The notes beneath the pieces are model-generated. The model searched no databases. It was not told the DNA's origin and worked only from the letters and a program-made list of their open reading frames with translations. The translations under genes were made by a program, and so were the position numbers. A stretch of 64,000 bases of DNA. It comes from Candidatus Aramenus sulfurataquae. GTDB taxonomy: Archaea > Thermoproteota > Thermoprotei_A > Sulfolobales > Sulfolobaceae. The DNA lies in the NCBI GenBank assembly GCA_000565255.1, contig ASRH01000001.1, positions 219,932 to 283,931 of the forward strand, given 5' to 3'. Positions 36,873-46,995 of this stretch are shown piece by piece; the stretch's first letter is position 1, and each line of letters begins with the position of its first letter.

Positions 36873-37491
36873 ACCACCTCTTGTACAAGTCGTTTTCTAT
36901 CCCCAAGGAGTCAAGTGTTTTGCCTACTACGAAGTTTATCATGTCTTCAATAGTCTTAGGCCTAGAGTAAAAACCGGGAGAAGCGGGTAGTATTACAACT
37001 CCCATCCTAGAGAGTTTTAAGGCGTTTTCTAGTTCCAGAGGACCAAGCGGAGTTTCCCTGAGGACAAGGGTTAGCCTTTTCCTCATCCTAATGAAGTTTA
37101 TGGCGGTTCTAGTGACTAAATTAGAGGCAACTCCGTGCGCGACCTCCGCTAGCGTCCTAATACTACAGGGAATTACTGCCATTCCCTTGGAGTTCACGAG
37201 GAAGCTAGAGCTCGAAGTAGGGGCATCTATCTCCTCTTCCATAAATACGTTTCTGGTGTGTTTGGACACTTCCTTAAACAAGTCCATGGAATTTTCCCTT
37301 TCTGCTACCTTCAACGCTCCCCTCGTGATTAACACAAACACAGGGTAGCCCATCAGTGAGAGGGACTCCACTGCCCTTAATCCGTATATTATTCCGCTTG
37401 CGCCGGTTATTCCTATAACAACTGCCTTTTTCTTTGCCCTGTTTTCTGTTCCTGTCTTCTCATCCATTCCCTTGTCCATTGAGAATAACAC
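36865..37491 (-). CDS. ubiX: UbiX-type flavin prenyltransferase
   Basis: Up to 208 aa. [18 protein letters not shown] at the flavin site, [26 protein letters not shown] and [16 protein letters not shown] are UbiX signatures. It makes prenylated FMN for UbiD decarboxylases, which are not in the window. Start uncertain: GTG 37491, ATG 37479 or ATG 37467; all overlap the TRASH-domain gene. Confidence 0.93.
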   Translation of the reverse strand: MLFSMDKGMDEKTGTENRAKKKAVVIGITGASGIIYGLRAVESLSLMGYPVFVLITRGALKVAERENSMDLFKEVSKHTRNVFMEEEIDAPTSSSSFLVNSKGMAVIPCSIRTLAEVAHGVASNLVTRTAINFIRMRKRLTLVLRETPLGPLELENALKLSRMGVVILPASPGFYSRPKTIEDMINFVVGKTLDSLGIENDLYKRWSR

Positions 37492-37619
37492 TCCCTGCTA
37501 CAAAAAGTCCACGGTTTATTGTTGCAACACGTCTTCACAACTATAGGGTTTTCCCTCACAATCTTACCGCACCAGTCGCATCTAAATCCGCCTACCTCAG
37601 TCTTTATCTGAAACGGCAT
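37413..37619 (-). CDS. TRASH/MYM-like zinc finger protein, 68 aa
   Basis: Cysteines [21 protein letters not shown] match the treble-clef TRASH domain (C-x19-22-C-x3-C type) used in metal-responsive proteins. The C-terminus is basic and Gln/Arg-rich. It overlaps the 5' part of ubiX by up to 79 bases in another frame, an unusually long overlap. TATA-like ATAATAAT lies about 27 bases before the ATG. Confidence 0.75.
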   Translation of the reverse strand: MPFQIKTEVGGFRCDWCGKIVRENPIVVKTCCNNKPWTFCSRECYSQWTREWMRRQEQKTGQRKRQLL

Positions 37620-37679
37620 GCAGTAAAGTGATCCTCAGCATTATTATGTATTGTCACGATAAAGTCAATATAAATTAGT

Positions 37680-37696
37680 TTATAAGGTGCTTATAA
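37680..37696. promoter_or_regulatory. Perfect inverted repeat over the thi4 TATA box, candidate ThiR operator
   Basis: TTATAAGGTGCTTATAA has 7-base arms and a 3-base centre. Its first arm is the TATA box (TTTATAAG, 37679-37686) spaced 24-30 bases from the ATG of thi4. A protein bound here would block TBP. ThiR is the expected regulator of thiamine genes, hence the proposal. Confidence 0.5.
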
Positions 37697-37708
37697 TGAA
37701 TAGTACTC

Positions 37709-38503
37709 ATGCAAAGCATTAGGATTAAGCAGGTAGATGAAGTGAAGATAAGCAGGTACATCCTTAAGTACACTTTTGAGGATTGGTATAGCTTAGTGGA
37801 TAGCGACGTTGTAGTAGTTGGAGCAGGGCCTTCTGGTTTGGCTACAGCCTACTTCACTGCTAAGGCTGGACTGAAAACGGTGGTTTTCGAAAGGAGGCTA
37901 AGCTTTGGCGGTGGGATAGGAGGTGGTGCCATGAACTTCCACAAGATAGTAATAGAGAGCCCCGCAGATGAGTTATTGAGGGAGTGGAAAGTGAAGCTTG
38001 TGGAAGCAGAGGAGGGAGTTTTCATTGTAGACGCAGCCGAGTTTATGGCAAAGCTTGGAGCTGCAGCAATAGACGCTGGGGCGAAGGTTATTCATGGGAT
38101 AAACGTAGACGATGTAATCTTCAGGGACAAACCGTTAAGGGTGGCCGGAGTTGCAGTCGAGTGGACCTCAACGCAGATGTCTGGGCTACACGTGGATCCA
38201 CTCTTCGTATCAGCTAAAGCAGTAGTAGACGCAACAGGACATGACGCAGAAATCCTCTCTGTGGCGTCAAGGAAAATCCCGGAGTTAGGTATTGTGATCC
38301 CAGGGGAAAAATCGGCGTACAGCGAGGTCGCAGAGGAGCTAGTGGTAAATAACGCTGGCAAGGTCGCCGAGGGACTGTACACTACTGGGATGGCAGTGTG
38401 TGAGGTGAAGTCCTTGCCCAGAATGGGGCCTATATTCGGAGCCATGGTTCTTTCAGGGAAGAAAGTTGCCGAAGACATAATAAACGACTTGCGTAACTCT
38501 TAA
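37709..38503 (+). CDS. thi4: Thiazole synthase Thi4 (sulfide-dependent type)
   Basis: 264 aa. FAD/NAD-binding [17 protein letters not shown] (about 37-53), [11 protein letters not shown], and the C-terminal [19 protein letters not shown]. The loop that in yeast carries the sacrificial Cys reads SGLHVDPLF, with His in that place. Archaeal Thi4 with His is a true catalyst that uses free sulfide and NAD with Fe(II) to make the thiazole of thiamine. Leaderless ATG after a clear TATA. Confidence 0.95.
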   Translation: MQSIRIKQVDEVKISRYILKYTFEDWYSLVDSDVVVVGAGPSGLATAYFTAKAGLKTVVFERRLSFGGGIGGGAMNFHKIVIESPADELLREWKVKLVEAEEGVFIVDAAEFMAKLGAAAIDAGAKVIHGINVDDVIFRDKPLRVAGVAVEWTSTQMSGLHVDPLFVSAKAVVDATGHDAEILSVASRKIPELGIVIPGEKSAYSEVAEELVVNNAGKVAEGLYTTGMAVCEVKSLPRMGPIFGAMVLSGKKVAEDIINDLRNS

Positions 38504-38530
38504 AATCATCATTTTTGTATTAATGACGGC

Positions 38531-38887
38531 ATGAGTCAAACTCAGCAGATTAAGGTTTCGGACAAGGTACAGGGAGTTGTTGAGAGGGATACTTTTAACA
38601 AGGTAATTGAGAGAAGGGAGATCTCGATTAAACTTTTCCACATAGGTGTGGGAACTCCATCTAGGGAAGAACTAAGGAAGGCGATAGCTCAGTTTTTAGG
38701 TAGGCCGGAGGAGCTAGTGGTTGTGAGGAAGATCTTCACTAAATATGGGGTTGGCATAAGTGAGGCTAGGGTTCATATTTACGATAAAAAAGAAAATTTA
38801 GAAAAGTATGAACCAAAGCATTTATTAGAGAGAGGAACAGGAAAGAAGCAAGGTGGTGAGCAGAGTGGCGAGCAAAAACAAGGTTAA
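38531..38887 (+). CDS. rps24e: Ribosomal protein eS24
   Basis: 118 aa with the S24e signature ([36 protein letters not shown]). Small-subunit protein shared with eukaryotes. A hydrophilic Gly/Gln/Lys tail extends the C-terminus. First gene of the S24e-S27ae-kae1-bud32-ITPase run, all overlapping or nearly so. Confidence 0.96.
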   Translation: MSQTQQIKVSDKVQGVVERDTFNKVIERREISIKLFHIGVGTPSREELRKAIAQFLGRPEELVVVRKIFTKYGVGISEARVHIYDKKENLEKYEPKHLLERGTGKKQGGEQSGEQKQG

Positions 38888-39050
38888 GGCCTCAGTTAGG
38901 ACTTATTACGAGATAGTAGACGGCAAGGTCAAGCTGAAGAACAAAAAGTGTCCAAGGTGCGGAAGTGTTATGGGGCATCACTTAAAGCCCAGGGAGAGAT
39001 GGGCCTGTGGCAAGTGTGGGTATACAGAGTTTGTTACGGGGAAAAAGTAA
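38865..39050 (+). CDS. rps27ae: Ribosomal protein eS31 (S27ae)
   Basis: Zinc ribbon [30 protein letters not shown] is diagnostic. I place the start at GTG 38865 (61 aa), but in-frame GTGs at 38853 and 38856 are also possible; each overlaps the end of rps24e. Four bases separate it from kae1. Confidence 0.92.
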   Translation: MASKNKVKASVRTYYEIVDGKVKLKNKKCPRCGSVMGHHLKPRERWACGKCGYTEFVTGKK

Positions 39051-39053
39051 GGT

Positions 39054-40049
39054 ATGTTAGTTCTTGGGATTGAATCTACAGCTCACACTTTTGGGGTTGG
39101 AATAGTAACTGACGAGAGACCGTACATACTTTCAAATATTAGGGATACTTACGTTCCGAAAAGCGGCGGAATGAAGCCTACAGACCTAGCGAGGCATCAC
39201 GCTACTGTTGCAGCAGATGTTGTGAGCCAGGCTCTTAAAGAGGCGAGCGTTTCTATAAAAGATGTGGATCACATTGCCGTGGCTCTAGGTCCAGGCATAG
39301 GCCCAGCGTTGAGAGTAGGTGCAGTAGTGGCGAGGACTTTAGCGCTTAAGTTTGATAAAAAGTTAGTCCCAGTAAATCATGGTATCGGGCATATAGAAAT
39401 CGGGTATTTGACTACTGGCGCGAAAGACCCCTTAATTTTGTATTTATCTGGAGGTAACACTATAATAACTACGTTCTACGAGGGTAGGTTCAGGGTCTTT
39501 GGAGAGACGCTGGACATAGCCTTAGGGAACTTAATTGACGTCTTCTCCAGGGAAGTGGGACTTGCTCCACCCTACGTAGTAAACGGCAAACACGTTATAG
39601 ACATATGCGCGGATCAAGGGGGAAAGCTAATTGATTTGCCGTACGTGGTAAAGGGCCAAGATATGTCGTATTCTGGGCTTTTAACTGCCTCACTGAAGGC
39701 AGCAAGGAAATACGACCTCCACGACGTGTGCTACAGCCTAAGGGAAGTGGCCTTCGACATGCTGTTAGAGGCGACTGAGAGAGCCATTGCTTTAACTGGG
39801 AAAAGGGAGGTCATGATAGTAGGTGGGGTAGCAGCTAGCGTGAGTTTGAGGAAGAAGCTCGAGGACTTAGCTAGGGAGTGGGATGCAGAAGTGAAGATTG
39901 TGCCTCCAGCATTTGCAGGTGATAACGGTGCCATGATAGCCTATGCGGGACTACTAGCGGGAAAACATGGAGTTTTCGTGGACGTAGAGAATTCCCACAT
40001 TAGGCCTAGATGGCGGATTGACGAGGTACCTATACCTTGGAGGGCTTAA
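39054..40049 (+). CDS. kae1: KEOPS subunit Kae1/TsaD, tRNA threonylcarbamoyltransferase
   Basis: 331 aa ASKHA-fold protein. [15 protein letters not shown] at the N-terminus, the metal-binding RHHATV (H-x3-H region) and [17 protein letters not shown] near the end. It transfers threonylcarbamoyl to A37 of ANN-decoding tRNAs. Overlaps bud32 by 13 bases; the two are fused in some archaea. Confidence 0.97.
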   Translation: MLVLGIESTAHTFGVGIVTDERPYILSNIRDTYVPKSGGMKPTDLARHHATVAADVVSQALKEASVSIKDVDHIAVALGPGIGPALRVGAVVARTLALKFDKKLVPVNHGIGHIEIGYLTTGAKDPLILYLSGGNTIITTFYEGRFRVFGETLDIALGNLIDVFSREVGLAPPYVVNGKHVIDICADQGGKLIDLPYVVKGQDMSYSGLLTASLKAARKYDLHDVCYSLREVAFDMLLEATERAIALTGKREVMIVGGVAASVSLRKKLEDLAREWDAEVKIVPPAFAGDNGAMIAYAGLLAGKHGVFVDVENSHIRPRWRIDEVPIPWRA

Positions 40050-40702
40050 GACTAATTAAAAGAGGAGCGGAGTCCGTAATATATGAAGGCTATTTCCTGG
40101 GCATACACGCCATTTTCAAGAAGAGGGTATCGAAGTCATATAGGGATCCTAAGTTGGACAAGGAGATCAACGAGCAAAGGACCATGTACGAAGCTAGGAC
40201 AATTTACAGCGTCTTGAAGGCAGGGATAAATGCCCCAGCTGTACTGTTCGTGGACCTAGCCAACTTTACTATAGTTATGGAGTTTGTGGAAGGCGCCGTA
40301 GTCAGGGAATACATAGATGGGAGGAAATTTGACGAGAAAGGACTCAGAGAGCTGGGGGAGAAGATAGGGCATGTCGCGGGTAAACTACACAAGGCAGGCA
40401 TTGCACACGGAGATCTAACCACCAACAACTTGATCTTAAAGGACAACGGTGAGCTATTTGTGATAGACTTCGGCCTATCTAAGAGAACGAACGACGTAGA
40501 GGACTTCGCTACTGACGTTCACGTATTGCTAAGGTCGCTAGAGAGTGTTCACCCGGAAGCAAAGGATCCACTCTTTGAAGGATTTATTTCAGGCTACTCC
40601 ATCGAGATCCCGAATTATAAGGAAGTGATCGACACAGTAAGGGAAATTAGGATGAGGGGAAGGTACGTTGAGGAAAGACGTAGTAAGGCTAGTGACAAGT
40701 AA
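40037..40702 (+). CDS. bud32: KEOPS subunit Bud32, atypical protein kinase/ATPase
   Basis: 221 aa minimal kinase: [11 protein letters not shown] as glycine-poor P-loop, catalytic [11 protein letters not shown] (about 132-142), DFG as [10 protein letters not shown]. It binds Kae1 and acts as an ATPase in KEOPS. Overlaps the next gene by 35 bases. Confidence 0.97.
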   Translation: MEGLRLIKRGAESVIYEGYFLGIHAIFKKRVSKSYRDPKLDKEINEQRTMYEARTIYSVLKAGINAPAVLFVDLANFTIVMEFVEGAVVREYIDGRKFDEKGLRELGEKIGHVAGKLHKAGIAHGDLTTNNLILKDNGELFVIDFGLSKRTNDVEDFATDVHVLLRSLESVHPEAKDPLFEGFISGYSIEIPNYKEVIDTVREIRMRGRYVEERRSKASDK

Positions 40703-41231
40703 CGCGCACAAGTTTGAGGAGATGTCTCAAATCGCAGATGAATACGGAGTAAAGCTAGAGATACTAAACGCGCAGAAAATTGAGATACAAGCTGACTCGC
40801 TGGAGGAAGTAGCCCGTTACTCTGCTCTCCTCCTTTTCGAGATGTATAGGGTGCCACTGGTTGTTGACGACAGTGGGCTCTTCATTGAAGAGCTAAAGGG
40901 ATTCCCTGGTCCTTACACCAACTTCGTGAAGAAAACGCTCGACATAGATGGAATTTTAAGGCTAATGACCGGCGTAAAGCAGAGACGTGCATACTTTGAG
41001 ACTGTTATATGCTACGTCGATGAGAGAGAGGTAAGGACATTTAGTGGGAGGGTCTACGGAAGGATAACGGAGAGGCCTTCTGGGGAGAAGGGCTTCGGTT
41101 TCGACCCTATTTTTGCTCCTGATGGAAGTGACAGGACATTCGCTGAAATGACCGTGGATGAGAAAAATAAGTACTCGCATAGGGCCAAGGCTTTTAGGAA
41201 ATTCCTGGAGTACTATACTGGACGTCAATGA
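40668..41231 (+). CDS. XTP/dITP pyrophosphatase (RdgB/HAM1 family)
   Basis: 187 aa. [11 protein letters not shown] (substrate site), [22 protein letters not shown]-type loop as [10 protein letters not shown] and the [10 protein letters not shown] end. It removes deaminated purine nucleotides from the pool. TTG start inside bud32. Last gene of the run. Confidence 0.94.
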   Translation: MRKDVVRLVTSNAHKFEEMSQIADEYGVKLEILNAQKIEIQADSLEEVARYSALLLFEMYRVPLVVDDSGLFIEELKGFPGPYTNFVKKTLDIDGILRLMTGVKQRRAYFETVICYVDEREVRTFSGRVYGRITERPSGEKGFGFDPIFAPDGSDRTFAEMTVDEKNKYSHRAKAFRKFLEYYTGRQ

Positions 41232-41255
41232 AGGAACAGACAAAGAGGAAGTTAT

Positions 41256-42230
41256 TCACTTGTAGATCTTGGTCTCCTCTATGCTCTCCTCGTTAAGGTC
41301 CTTGTAGTACTTTTCGTAGTACTCCTCAATGAAGTTCATGTCGTCCTCCTTTAGATCCGGTAGTTTCTCTACCTTTAGGAACTCGTTCAGTTCGTCAAGG
41401 TTTGTTATATTTGGCACGACTGTCGATACGTTCCTATTGTAAAGTACGAACTTCAAGGCCAGCTGGGATAGAGTCATTCCCTTTTCCCTAGCGAACTTTA
41501 GGAGACTTTGACTCCTCTCCACTGCAGCCTTAATCCATTCGATCTTCTTAAGGCTTCTATGCAGGCTCTTGTCGTCGGTAATTGGCCACCTCCTCTCTAG
41601 TAACGCGTCCGACGCATGAGGTACTCGCGTTACGTGGCCTATGCGGTAGTTTAGGAGTTCTCTCCCAGGGTACTGTTCGATCAAGTTGTATATGTGCTCC
41701 AGAGCCTCGTATCCCATCCTTATTGCTTCCTTCCCTTCCTCTCCCCATCCCAACGTTGGGCCTAAGGCTACTCCTATTGCCCTTACCTTCCCGTCGTTTT
41801 TTAAGGAAAGGAGGAAGTCGAAGACGTCTTTCCTCCTTATGACATCCATCTTTGGGTTGTGGATCATCAGAACGTCGACGTAATCTGTGTTCAACCTTTT
41901 TAAAGACTGGGAAAAGGCGAACTCTAGGAAATCGACTGAGAAGTTGTGGACAGCTCTACCGTTAACCTTATTGTAGAAATCGTAACCTATCTTAGTAAGG
42001 ATTACAATCTGGTCCCTCTTATTGCCTAGAGCCTTCGCTATTATCTCCTCTGCTCTACCTTCGCCGTAAATGTCTCCAGTATCGTAAAAGGTAATCCCCT
42101 TACTGAATGACTCTCTAAGTAGGTCTTCCCCCTTGTATGGGTTTCCCCACCAGTCAGTGACTACACTCCACAATCCCAATCCTATTTCAGAGACCTCTAT
42201 GCCGGTAGTACCTAGTTCCCTATAGTTCAT
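41256..42230 (-). CDS. Aldo/keto reductase
   Basis: 324 aa from ATG 42230, supported by TTATATATG about 25 bases upstream; the open frame extends to 42287. N-terminal [19 protein letters not shown], active-site Asp-Tyr segment [21 protein letters not shown], Lys in TKIGYD and the VDVLMIHNP strand fit the AKR family. NADPH-dependent; physiological substrate unknown. Confidence 0.93.
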   Translation of the reverse strand: MNYRELGTTGIEVSEIGLGLWSVVTDWWGNPYKGEDLLRESFSKGITFYDTGDIYGEGRAEEIIAKALGNKRDQIVILTKIGYDFYNKVNGRAVHNFSVDFLEFAFSQSLKRLNTDYVDVLMIHNPKMDVIRRKDVFDFLLSLKNDGKVRAIGVALGPTLGWGEEGKEAIRMGYEALEHIYNLIEQYPGRELLNYRIGHVTRVPHASDALLERRWPITDDKSLHRSLKKIEWIKAAVERSQSLLKFAREKGMTLSQLALKFVLYNRNVSTVVPNITNLDELNEFLKVEKLPDLKEDDMNFIEEYYEKYYKDLNEESIEETKIYK

Positions 42231-42287
42231 AGTTATACCACATATATAACTCTCAAACCTTTTGAAAATAAGCGTATATCCATCCAT

Positions 42288-42638
42288 ATGTTTGTTGCAT
42301 TGAACGAGAGAGAATTTGACGACGTGATAACGAGGTTCAAGGAACTTGTTTATGAGTATAACTCAAAGATTAAGGAGTATAATGTCTATTTGAAGCCTTT
42401 CCACGTGGTCAACAAGGGCGGCAAGAGGTATTTCTACATAGGAAAATATTGGTATAAACTGGAAAGGATAAACGGTAAGCTGAAGTGGATATACCTTGGC
42501 AAAGAGAAGCCAATAAAAGAAATGCCCGACCCTCCAAGGTTTCCTGACGCAACAATCATAAAGGCAGAAAACAAGTACATTGTGGACGACGAAATATTTA
42601 AGGAATTGAGGGCGTCTGTTCTATCAGACAAGCTCTAG
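42288..42638 (+). CDS. Conserved hypothetical protein, 116 aa
   Basis: Tyr/Lys-rich protein with a beta-hairpin pattern [26 protein letters not shown] in the centre, reminiscent of short DNA- or RNA-binding elements of archaeal accessory proteins, but no named family. It is divergent from the aldo/keto reductase and overlaps atpC by 15 bases at the 3' end. Confidence 0.6.
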   Translation: MFVALNEREFDDVITRFKELVYEYNSKIKEYNVYLKPFHVVNKGGKRYFYIGKYWYKLERINGKLKWIYLGKEKPIKEMPDPPRFPDATIIKAENKYIVDDEIFKELRASVLSDKL

Positions 42639-43589
42639 TGACAACTTTGCCTTTATTTTCTCTTGCGGTAGCCCTAACTTAAGTCCATTAAGTATCGTTA
42701 TTAGGTCTTCCATGTCCAGCTTCAGTAACTCAGCTATTGCTAGGGCTGTAACTGGAGTAAAGGGAGATCCCATAAACGCGTTCAGAGAGGCGTTTCTGGC
42801 CTGGACTCTAGCTACTCTGTGTAACGTTGAAAGTGCAGTGTAAACGTTGGAGAAGTCCATTGACCTAGCGTAAGGTAATCTCCTAAGGGTGTCTAAAGCC
42901 TCTTCGTTAGATCTGGCGTTCACTAGGTCCTTAATAGTGTCCACGCTTACCTTACAATGAATCTCCTCTTGGACCTTCTGCCTTAAAGCCAAGCTAACCG
43001 TGTAGTAGTCCTTGTATCCGCACAGAACGCCGTCAGCGAAGGACTTCCAGTCTCCTCTTAATCCTTCTGTTATCTTAGTTAGTTCAGAGATGAAGAAGTA
43101 GTCCAAATAAGAGTTTAATTGCGACAAATTCTTTGGGTTTTTGCCCAGCGCATATTGTAGGGCCTTACCGTGAATCGTATCCCTAACTACGTTCAATAAC
43201 TCGTTGACGTTTGTGGGCTTTGCGTCTACGATTTTTGGGAAAAACCTTGACCTAAGTTCCACTCCGTTCTCTACTGATGCTATTAGGCTCTCAAACTCGT
43301 CTAACGTGACAGCGTAATAGTACAAGTTCACTATATCGTGAGAGGTCTTTACTGACATGCTAAGGTTTCCTAGTTGGAGGAGGTTCTCGATTGTGTTTTT
43401 CTTTATTATGAACTCCATTTCCTCAAAGTTGTCGCTTGTCTCCTCTAAGTAGTTCCTCTCCTTCAGTATGTTTACAGCGTTTTTCCAGTCAGACTCCGAG
43501 AGTATCTCGTTTATCGTGCCCTTAGTCAGAGTCTTTGCCTTAAAGTTACGCGAGATTGACGTCAAGTAAGCTAGTGCTGGAACGCTCAT
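42624..43589 (-). CDS. atpC: A-type ATP synthase subunit C
   Basis: 321 aa helical protein of the V-ATPase subunit d/C (AC39) family. Three repeated helical units with the AYLTSISRNFKAKTL start and the LNSYLDYFFISELTKI, YKDYYTVSLALR motifs. It links the rotor shaft to the membrane c-ring. It lies apart from the catalytic A/B genes, here with a small coiled-coil gene overlapping by 4 bases. Confidence 0.85.
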   Translation of the reverse strand: MSVPALAYLTSISRNFKAKTLTKGTINEILSESDWKNAVNILKERNYLEETSDNFEEMEFIIKKNTIENLLQLGNLSMSVKTSHDIVNLYYYAVTLDEFESLIASVENGVELRSRFFPKIVDAKPTNVNELLNVVRDTIHGKALQYALGKNPKNLSQLNSYLDYFFISELTKITEGLRGDWKSFADGVLCGYKDYYTVSLALRQKVQEEIHCKVSVDTIKDLVNARSNEEALDTLRRLPYARSMDFSNVYTALSTLHRVARVQARNASLNAFMGSPFTPVTALAIAELLKLDMEDLITILNGLKLGLPQEKIKAKLSLELV

Positions 43590-43918
43590 TTGAACGCTTC
43601 ACCTAGAGCCGATATTACCTCAGAGATGGCCTTCTCGAGGTTTTTCTCCGCCGACGTCTTTATTTGCCTCAGTTTCTGTTCCCTTTCGTCCATGTATTGC
43701 TTCCTTATCTTGTTTATTTCACTAGCTTTTTCGTCCTCAATAGACTTCGCGATCTCCTTTAAAGCCTCCTCCGCTACTGCAGACAACTGCTGAGAGAGAG
43801 TCTGGGATAGCATTATGAGGTTTTTCGCATCTGTAGCCACCTCAGATTTTACGTTCTTGATGTCGTTCTCAAAGTTGACGATCAGCCTAGCGTAAACGCT
43901 GAGCTTTGCCTCGCTCAT
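43586..43918 (-). CDS. Coiled-coil protein, probable A-ATPase peripheral stalk subunit (H/G-like)
   Basis: 110 aa, almost entirely an amphipathic helix from residue 10 to 105 with heptad character and Ala-rich stretch. The length and form resemble subunit H (AhaH/G) of the peripheral stalk. Coupling to atpC supports it, but sequence alone cannot exclude another coiled coil. Confidence 0.65.
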   Translation of the reverse strand: MSEAKLSVYARLIVNFENDIKNVKSEVATDAKNLIMLSQTLSQQLSAVAEEALKEIAKSIEDEKASEINKIRKQYMDEREQKLRQIKTSAEKNLEKAISEVISALGEAFK

Positions 43919-43943
43919 AATCCAGCCACTATATAGATAGAAT

Positions 43944-44762
43944 TCATGAGGTTTTTATTGATTTCCTTCCCCTTATTATGTATCCGGTGTGGGTGATACC
44001 GACGTTCTTTGGTCTAGTGGCGCCCTCTTTTACCTTGTACTCTCTCAAGATTAGCTCTTCCGCGTGGATCTCCACGAACCCCTTTTTCTCCATTTCCAAG
44101 TAAGTCTTCTCTACTTGATTTACAGTAGGAACGAAAACGATCAGAGCTGCCGAGGGCTTTAAGGCTTCATATGCCTTCTCTACCACTTCCCAAGGGCTTG
44201 GCATGTCTAAAAACACTGCGTCTACGCCCTTTTCTTCAAAACCTTCCCTTATATCCTTAAGCTTAAACTCTATCCTATCCTGCAGGTTTAGGACGCTGGC
44301 GTTAAACTTTGCCGTTTCCTGCATGTCCCTCCTTACGTCATAAGTTATTACCTTCCCTTCCTTTCCTAAGAAGTGTGCCAGGGAAATGGTCAAGAAACCC
44401 GATCCCGTGCCCGCCTCTATTACAACGCTCCCGGGCTCCACACTCGACGAGTAAATCATGTAAGCTACGTCTTTAGGGTACAGAACTTGAGAGGGCCTCT
44501 TTAAGTCGAGGTAGATGTCCTCTAGAATAGGCCTAAGGAGGTACGCTGTAGCTCTTGAGAGCTTTAATACGTCACCATATTCCTTGCCTATTATGTCGTC
44601 ATATAGGATGTAACCCTTGTCTGTGTCCAGCCTCTTGCCCTTTGCAAGCTTTACCAGAAAAACTCTCTTGGGGTCTATCCATATGGTCACGATGTCTCCT
44701 TCGTTAAGTACCACGTTACATTGAAGGATCCCACATTTAAAAAATCTTACCTTTATCAGCAT
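43944..44762 (-). CDS. trmI: tRNA (adenine-N1-)-methyltransferase TrmI
   Basis: 272 aa Rossmann methyltransferase. An N-terminal barrel precedes the SAM loop [18 protein letters not shown] (about 117-134) and [14 protein letters not shown]. It methylates A58 (and A57 in archaea) in the T loop. I keep the ATG at 44762 because TATTTATGATAAGG sits about 27 bases upstream; a GTG at 44717 would match shorter homologues. Confidence 0.93.
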   Translation of the reverse strand: MLIKVRFFKCGILQCNVVLNEGDIVTIWIDPKRVFLVKLAKGKRLDTDKGYILYDDIIGKEYGDVLKLSRATAYLLRPILEDIYLDLKRPSQVLYPKDVAYMIYSSSVEPGSVVIEAGTGSGFLTISLAHFLGKEGKVITYDVRRDMQETAKFNASVLNLQDRIEFKLKDIREGFEEKGVDAVFLDMPSPWEVVEKAYEALKPSAALIVFVPTVNQVEKTYLEMEKKGFVEIHAEELILREYKVKEGATRPKNVGITHTGYIIRGRKSIKTS

Positions 44763-44808
44763 TGGTGTCTTAATTCACCTTATCATAAATACCAGCCATC
44801 ATCACGTA

Positions 44809-44955
44809 CTACTCTTTAATCCAGAGTTCTTTTCTAATAAACTCTCCTATTGCAGCTCTTATTACTTCACTCCTGGACTCATACCTTCCAGTATTGACTA
44901 GCTCGTCTATTGCCTCCAGAAACTGTTCTGGTAGCTTAACGGTTATTATTTTCAT
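44809..44955 (-). CDS. Ribbon-helix-helix (CopG/Arc type) protein, 48 aa
   Basis: Short ORF from ATG 44955. [19 protein letters not shown] gives the N-terminal strand and helix 1; [15 protein letters not shown] gives the turn and helix 2 of a classic RHH domain. Dimeric DNA-binding regulator. A TATA-like TTATACT lies about 25 bases upstream. No toxin partner nearby. Too short for default ORF calls. Confidence 0.85.
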   Translation of the reverse strand: MKIITVKLPEQFLEAIDELVNTGRYESRSEVIRAAIGEFIRKELWIKE

Positions 44956-45011
44956 CTAAGATCATTTCATGGAGTTGCCAGTATAATCCTTTTAAGTATT
45001 TTTGCGTGGTG

Positions 45012-45743
45012 CTATTTTGACGAACTTTCCCATATGTGGTTGAAATAGACGGTGGCTATGTCAACAAAGTATTTGTGGTTTGAAAGTATGCCGGATAGCC
45101 TATCGTTGTTTTTAACGATAAGGAGAACGGACGAGGACGTTATGATTCCGCTACCAAACATGTTGTCTGACCTCTTGATACTTTCGGGCGGAATTTTGCT
45201 GACGCTTACGCTTGAGGGTACCAGCAACCTCACCTCTGAGTTAAAAACCTTTGTGGAAAGTAATTCGATAACGTCATTAGTAACGAGTTCCGGGTAAGAG
45301 AGCACGACGTAATACCTCTTGCTGTTCTCGTTGAGGATCTCGAAAATGGTCTTTTTCAAGTCGACCGTTGGTATCACCATTATAGTGTAGGAAGACGAGG
45401 ACGACAGCATTGCAGAGATGGGCTCAATGAACTGCTTCTCGAACTCGTTTATTTTCTCCTCTAGGAGATTTTTTATGTTTGCCCACAAGTCCCTTATCGG
45501 AATGGCGTAGTAGTAAGAGGGTTTCTTTCCTGTCTTCCTTATCCAACCCCTCTCTTCAAGCTTAGTGAGTATACTATACACCTTTGTATACGAGATCTCC
45601 AGCTTGTCCGAGATCTGCCTTGCTGTCATCTGGCCTTCTAGGAGAAGGGTGGCGTAAATTCTAAGCTCGGACTTTGAGATTCCAAGAATTGACGCGAACC
45701 TTGAAACCCTTGATAGGATGTCTTCTATGAAGTTCTCAGCCAC
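45012..45743 (-). CDS. TrmB family transcriptional regulator
   Basis: 243 aa. N-terminal TrmB HTH (GISKSELRIYATLLLEGQMTARQISDKLEISYTKVYSILTKLEERGW, about 20-66), a coiled-coil linker (IKNLLEEKINEFEKQF) and a C-terminal alpha/beta domain that lacks the typical sugar-binding repeats, so the effector is unclear. GTG start. Divergent from rps25e. Confidence 0.9.
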   Translation of the reverse strand: MAENFIEDILSRVSRFASILGISKSELRIYATLLLEGQMTARQISDKLEISYTKVYSILTKLEERGWIRKTGKKPSYYYAIPIRDLWANIKNLLEEKINEFEKQFIEPISAMLSSSSSYTIMVIPTVDLKKTIFEILNENSKRYYVVLSYPELVTNDVIELLSTKVFNSEVRLLVPSSVSVSKIPPESIKRSDNMFGSGIITSSSVLLIVKNNDRLSGILSNHKYFVDIATVYFNHIWESSSK

Positions 45744-45789
45744 AAATATATATTCTTTAACTACATAAAAGATTACTAGGTGAAGTTAC

Positions 45790-46116
45790 GTGGGAGGAGC
45801 GGCAAAGAAGCCCATATCGAACGTTGAGAAGAGGATGAAAAAGGAAATGGAGGCACAGCAGAAGAAGGCACAGGGCAAGAAGACGTCAAAGACTGGAAGC
45901 GAGGTCATATCTAAGAACATTACGATCTCCAACGAGATGATCAAGAAGGTTCAAGAGGAAATAAAGAAGGAAAAGATAATAACGCCATACGAGCTAGCTA
46001 CTAAGACCAACGTTACCGTTAGTGTGGCAAAAAGAATACTGAAGGAACTGAGCAGTCAGGGAATAGTTAAGGAGCAATTTAAGAACAGGAGAACCGCTAT
46101 ATACGTGGCGCCTTAG
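45790..46116 (+). CDS. rps25e: Ribosomal protein eS25
   Basis: 108 aa, GTG start. Lys-rich N-terminal tail (1-40) and winged-helix body [31 protein letters not shown] typical of S25e. Small-subunit protein. Its last 4 bases overlap the convergent nitrilase-like gene. Confidence 0.95.
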   Translation: MGGAAKKPISNVEKRMKKEMEAQQKKAQGKKTSKTGSEVISKNITISNEMIKKVQEEIKKEKIITPYELATKTNVTVSVAKRILKELSSQGIVKEQFKNRRTAIYVAP

Positions 46117-46988
46117 CGCTCGTTCTTGTTTACTAACGCCTTCTCTCCCAAATTTCTTGACTTTTTTAAACTCTTGCATAGCCCATTTATCACAGACTCA
46201 ACGTTTGCCAACTTGCTTATTACGCTTTCCTTGGCGCTTTGAGTGATAACTGAGGTCTCTGCCAACAGAATTGAGTCCTCCTCTTCAGCTTCCTTATAGA
46301 TGAGGGAGTCCGGTGTTACTATAAAGGTAGGTGAGTAACCTATTATCTCTCCGTTCTCGTTTTCTATCAGTTCTCCGGTAATGAGGTATGGAATTCCGTT
46401 TTCAACGCTTCTCGCTATGGCAAGGTTCTTAACTAGGTCCTGCTTTTTGCCAAGGGCCCTCATTGTGCCTATTATCGCTTGCGCGCCACCAAGCGATAAT
46501 AGCCTGTTGATCTCGGGAGACATTAGGTCCTCTTCGGATATAATGCCGTACTTGTTATCTAAGACGACATTTATTGGTTCTTTCCCGCCGGATATCCCAA
46601 GTCTTATATCCTTCTCCGACACAACTACCTTCCTGTATTTTCCTATTATTTCGCCGTCTGGAGAGATAACCAACGTTGTCAGGAATATTTTGGGCCCAGC
46701 TTGCTCTAGAAGGGGGCCAGCTATTAGGTGGACTTCCCCTTCCATAGCCAACTTTACGAGTACGTCAGTTGAGCTCCCAGGTATTTTCTCAGCCAAGTTT
46801 CTCACCATACTGCGCATTTTCTTCTCGTTGTTATATAACTCAAAGGAGTTCCCCACTGGAAACAAAGAAGGCAAGATAACGAGCTTTGCTCCCTTTTCTT
46901 TTGACACCTTTATGAGCTTCTTTGCCTTCTCAATGTTATACTTTCTTGACATCTCTCTAATTTTCAAATAAGTTAGCGAAATTAGCAT
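46113..46988 (-). CDS. Carbon-nitrogen hydrolase fold protein with lost catalytic residues
   Basis: 291 aa from ATG 46988, with GGTGA overlapping the reverse gyrase stop as Shine-Dalgarno; an ATG at 47021 is less likely. The overall pattern ([48 protein letters not shown]) is that of nitrilase/omega-amidase proteins. The catalytic Glu position reads Ser (LPSLFPVG) and the nucleophile segment reads [13 protein letters not shown] with no Cys. Lys is retained. Probably a pseudoenzyme. Confidence 0.85.
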   Translation of the reverse strand: MLISLTYLKIREMSRKYNIEKAKKLIKVSKEKGAKLVILPSLFPVGNSFELYNNEKKMRSMVRNLAEKIPGSSTDVLVKLAMEGEVHLIAGPLLEQAGPKIFLTTLVISPDGEIIGKYRKVVVSEKDIRLGISGGKEPINVVLDNKYGIISEEDLMSPEINRLLSLGGAQAIIGTMRALGKKQDLVKNLAIARSVENGIPYLITGELIENENGEIIGYSPTFIVTPDSLIYKEAEEEDSILLAETSVITQSAKESVISKLANVESVINGLCKSLKKSRNLGEKALVNKNER

Positions 46989-46995
46989 GACATTT

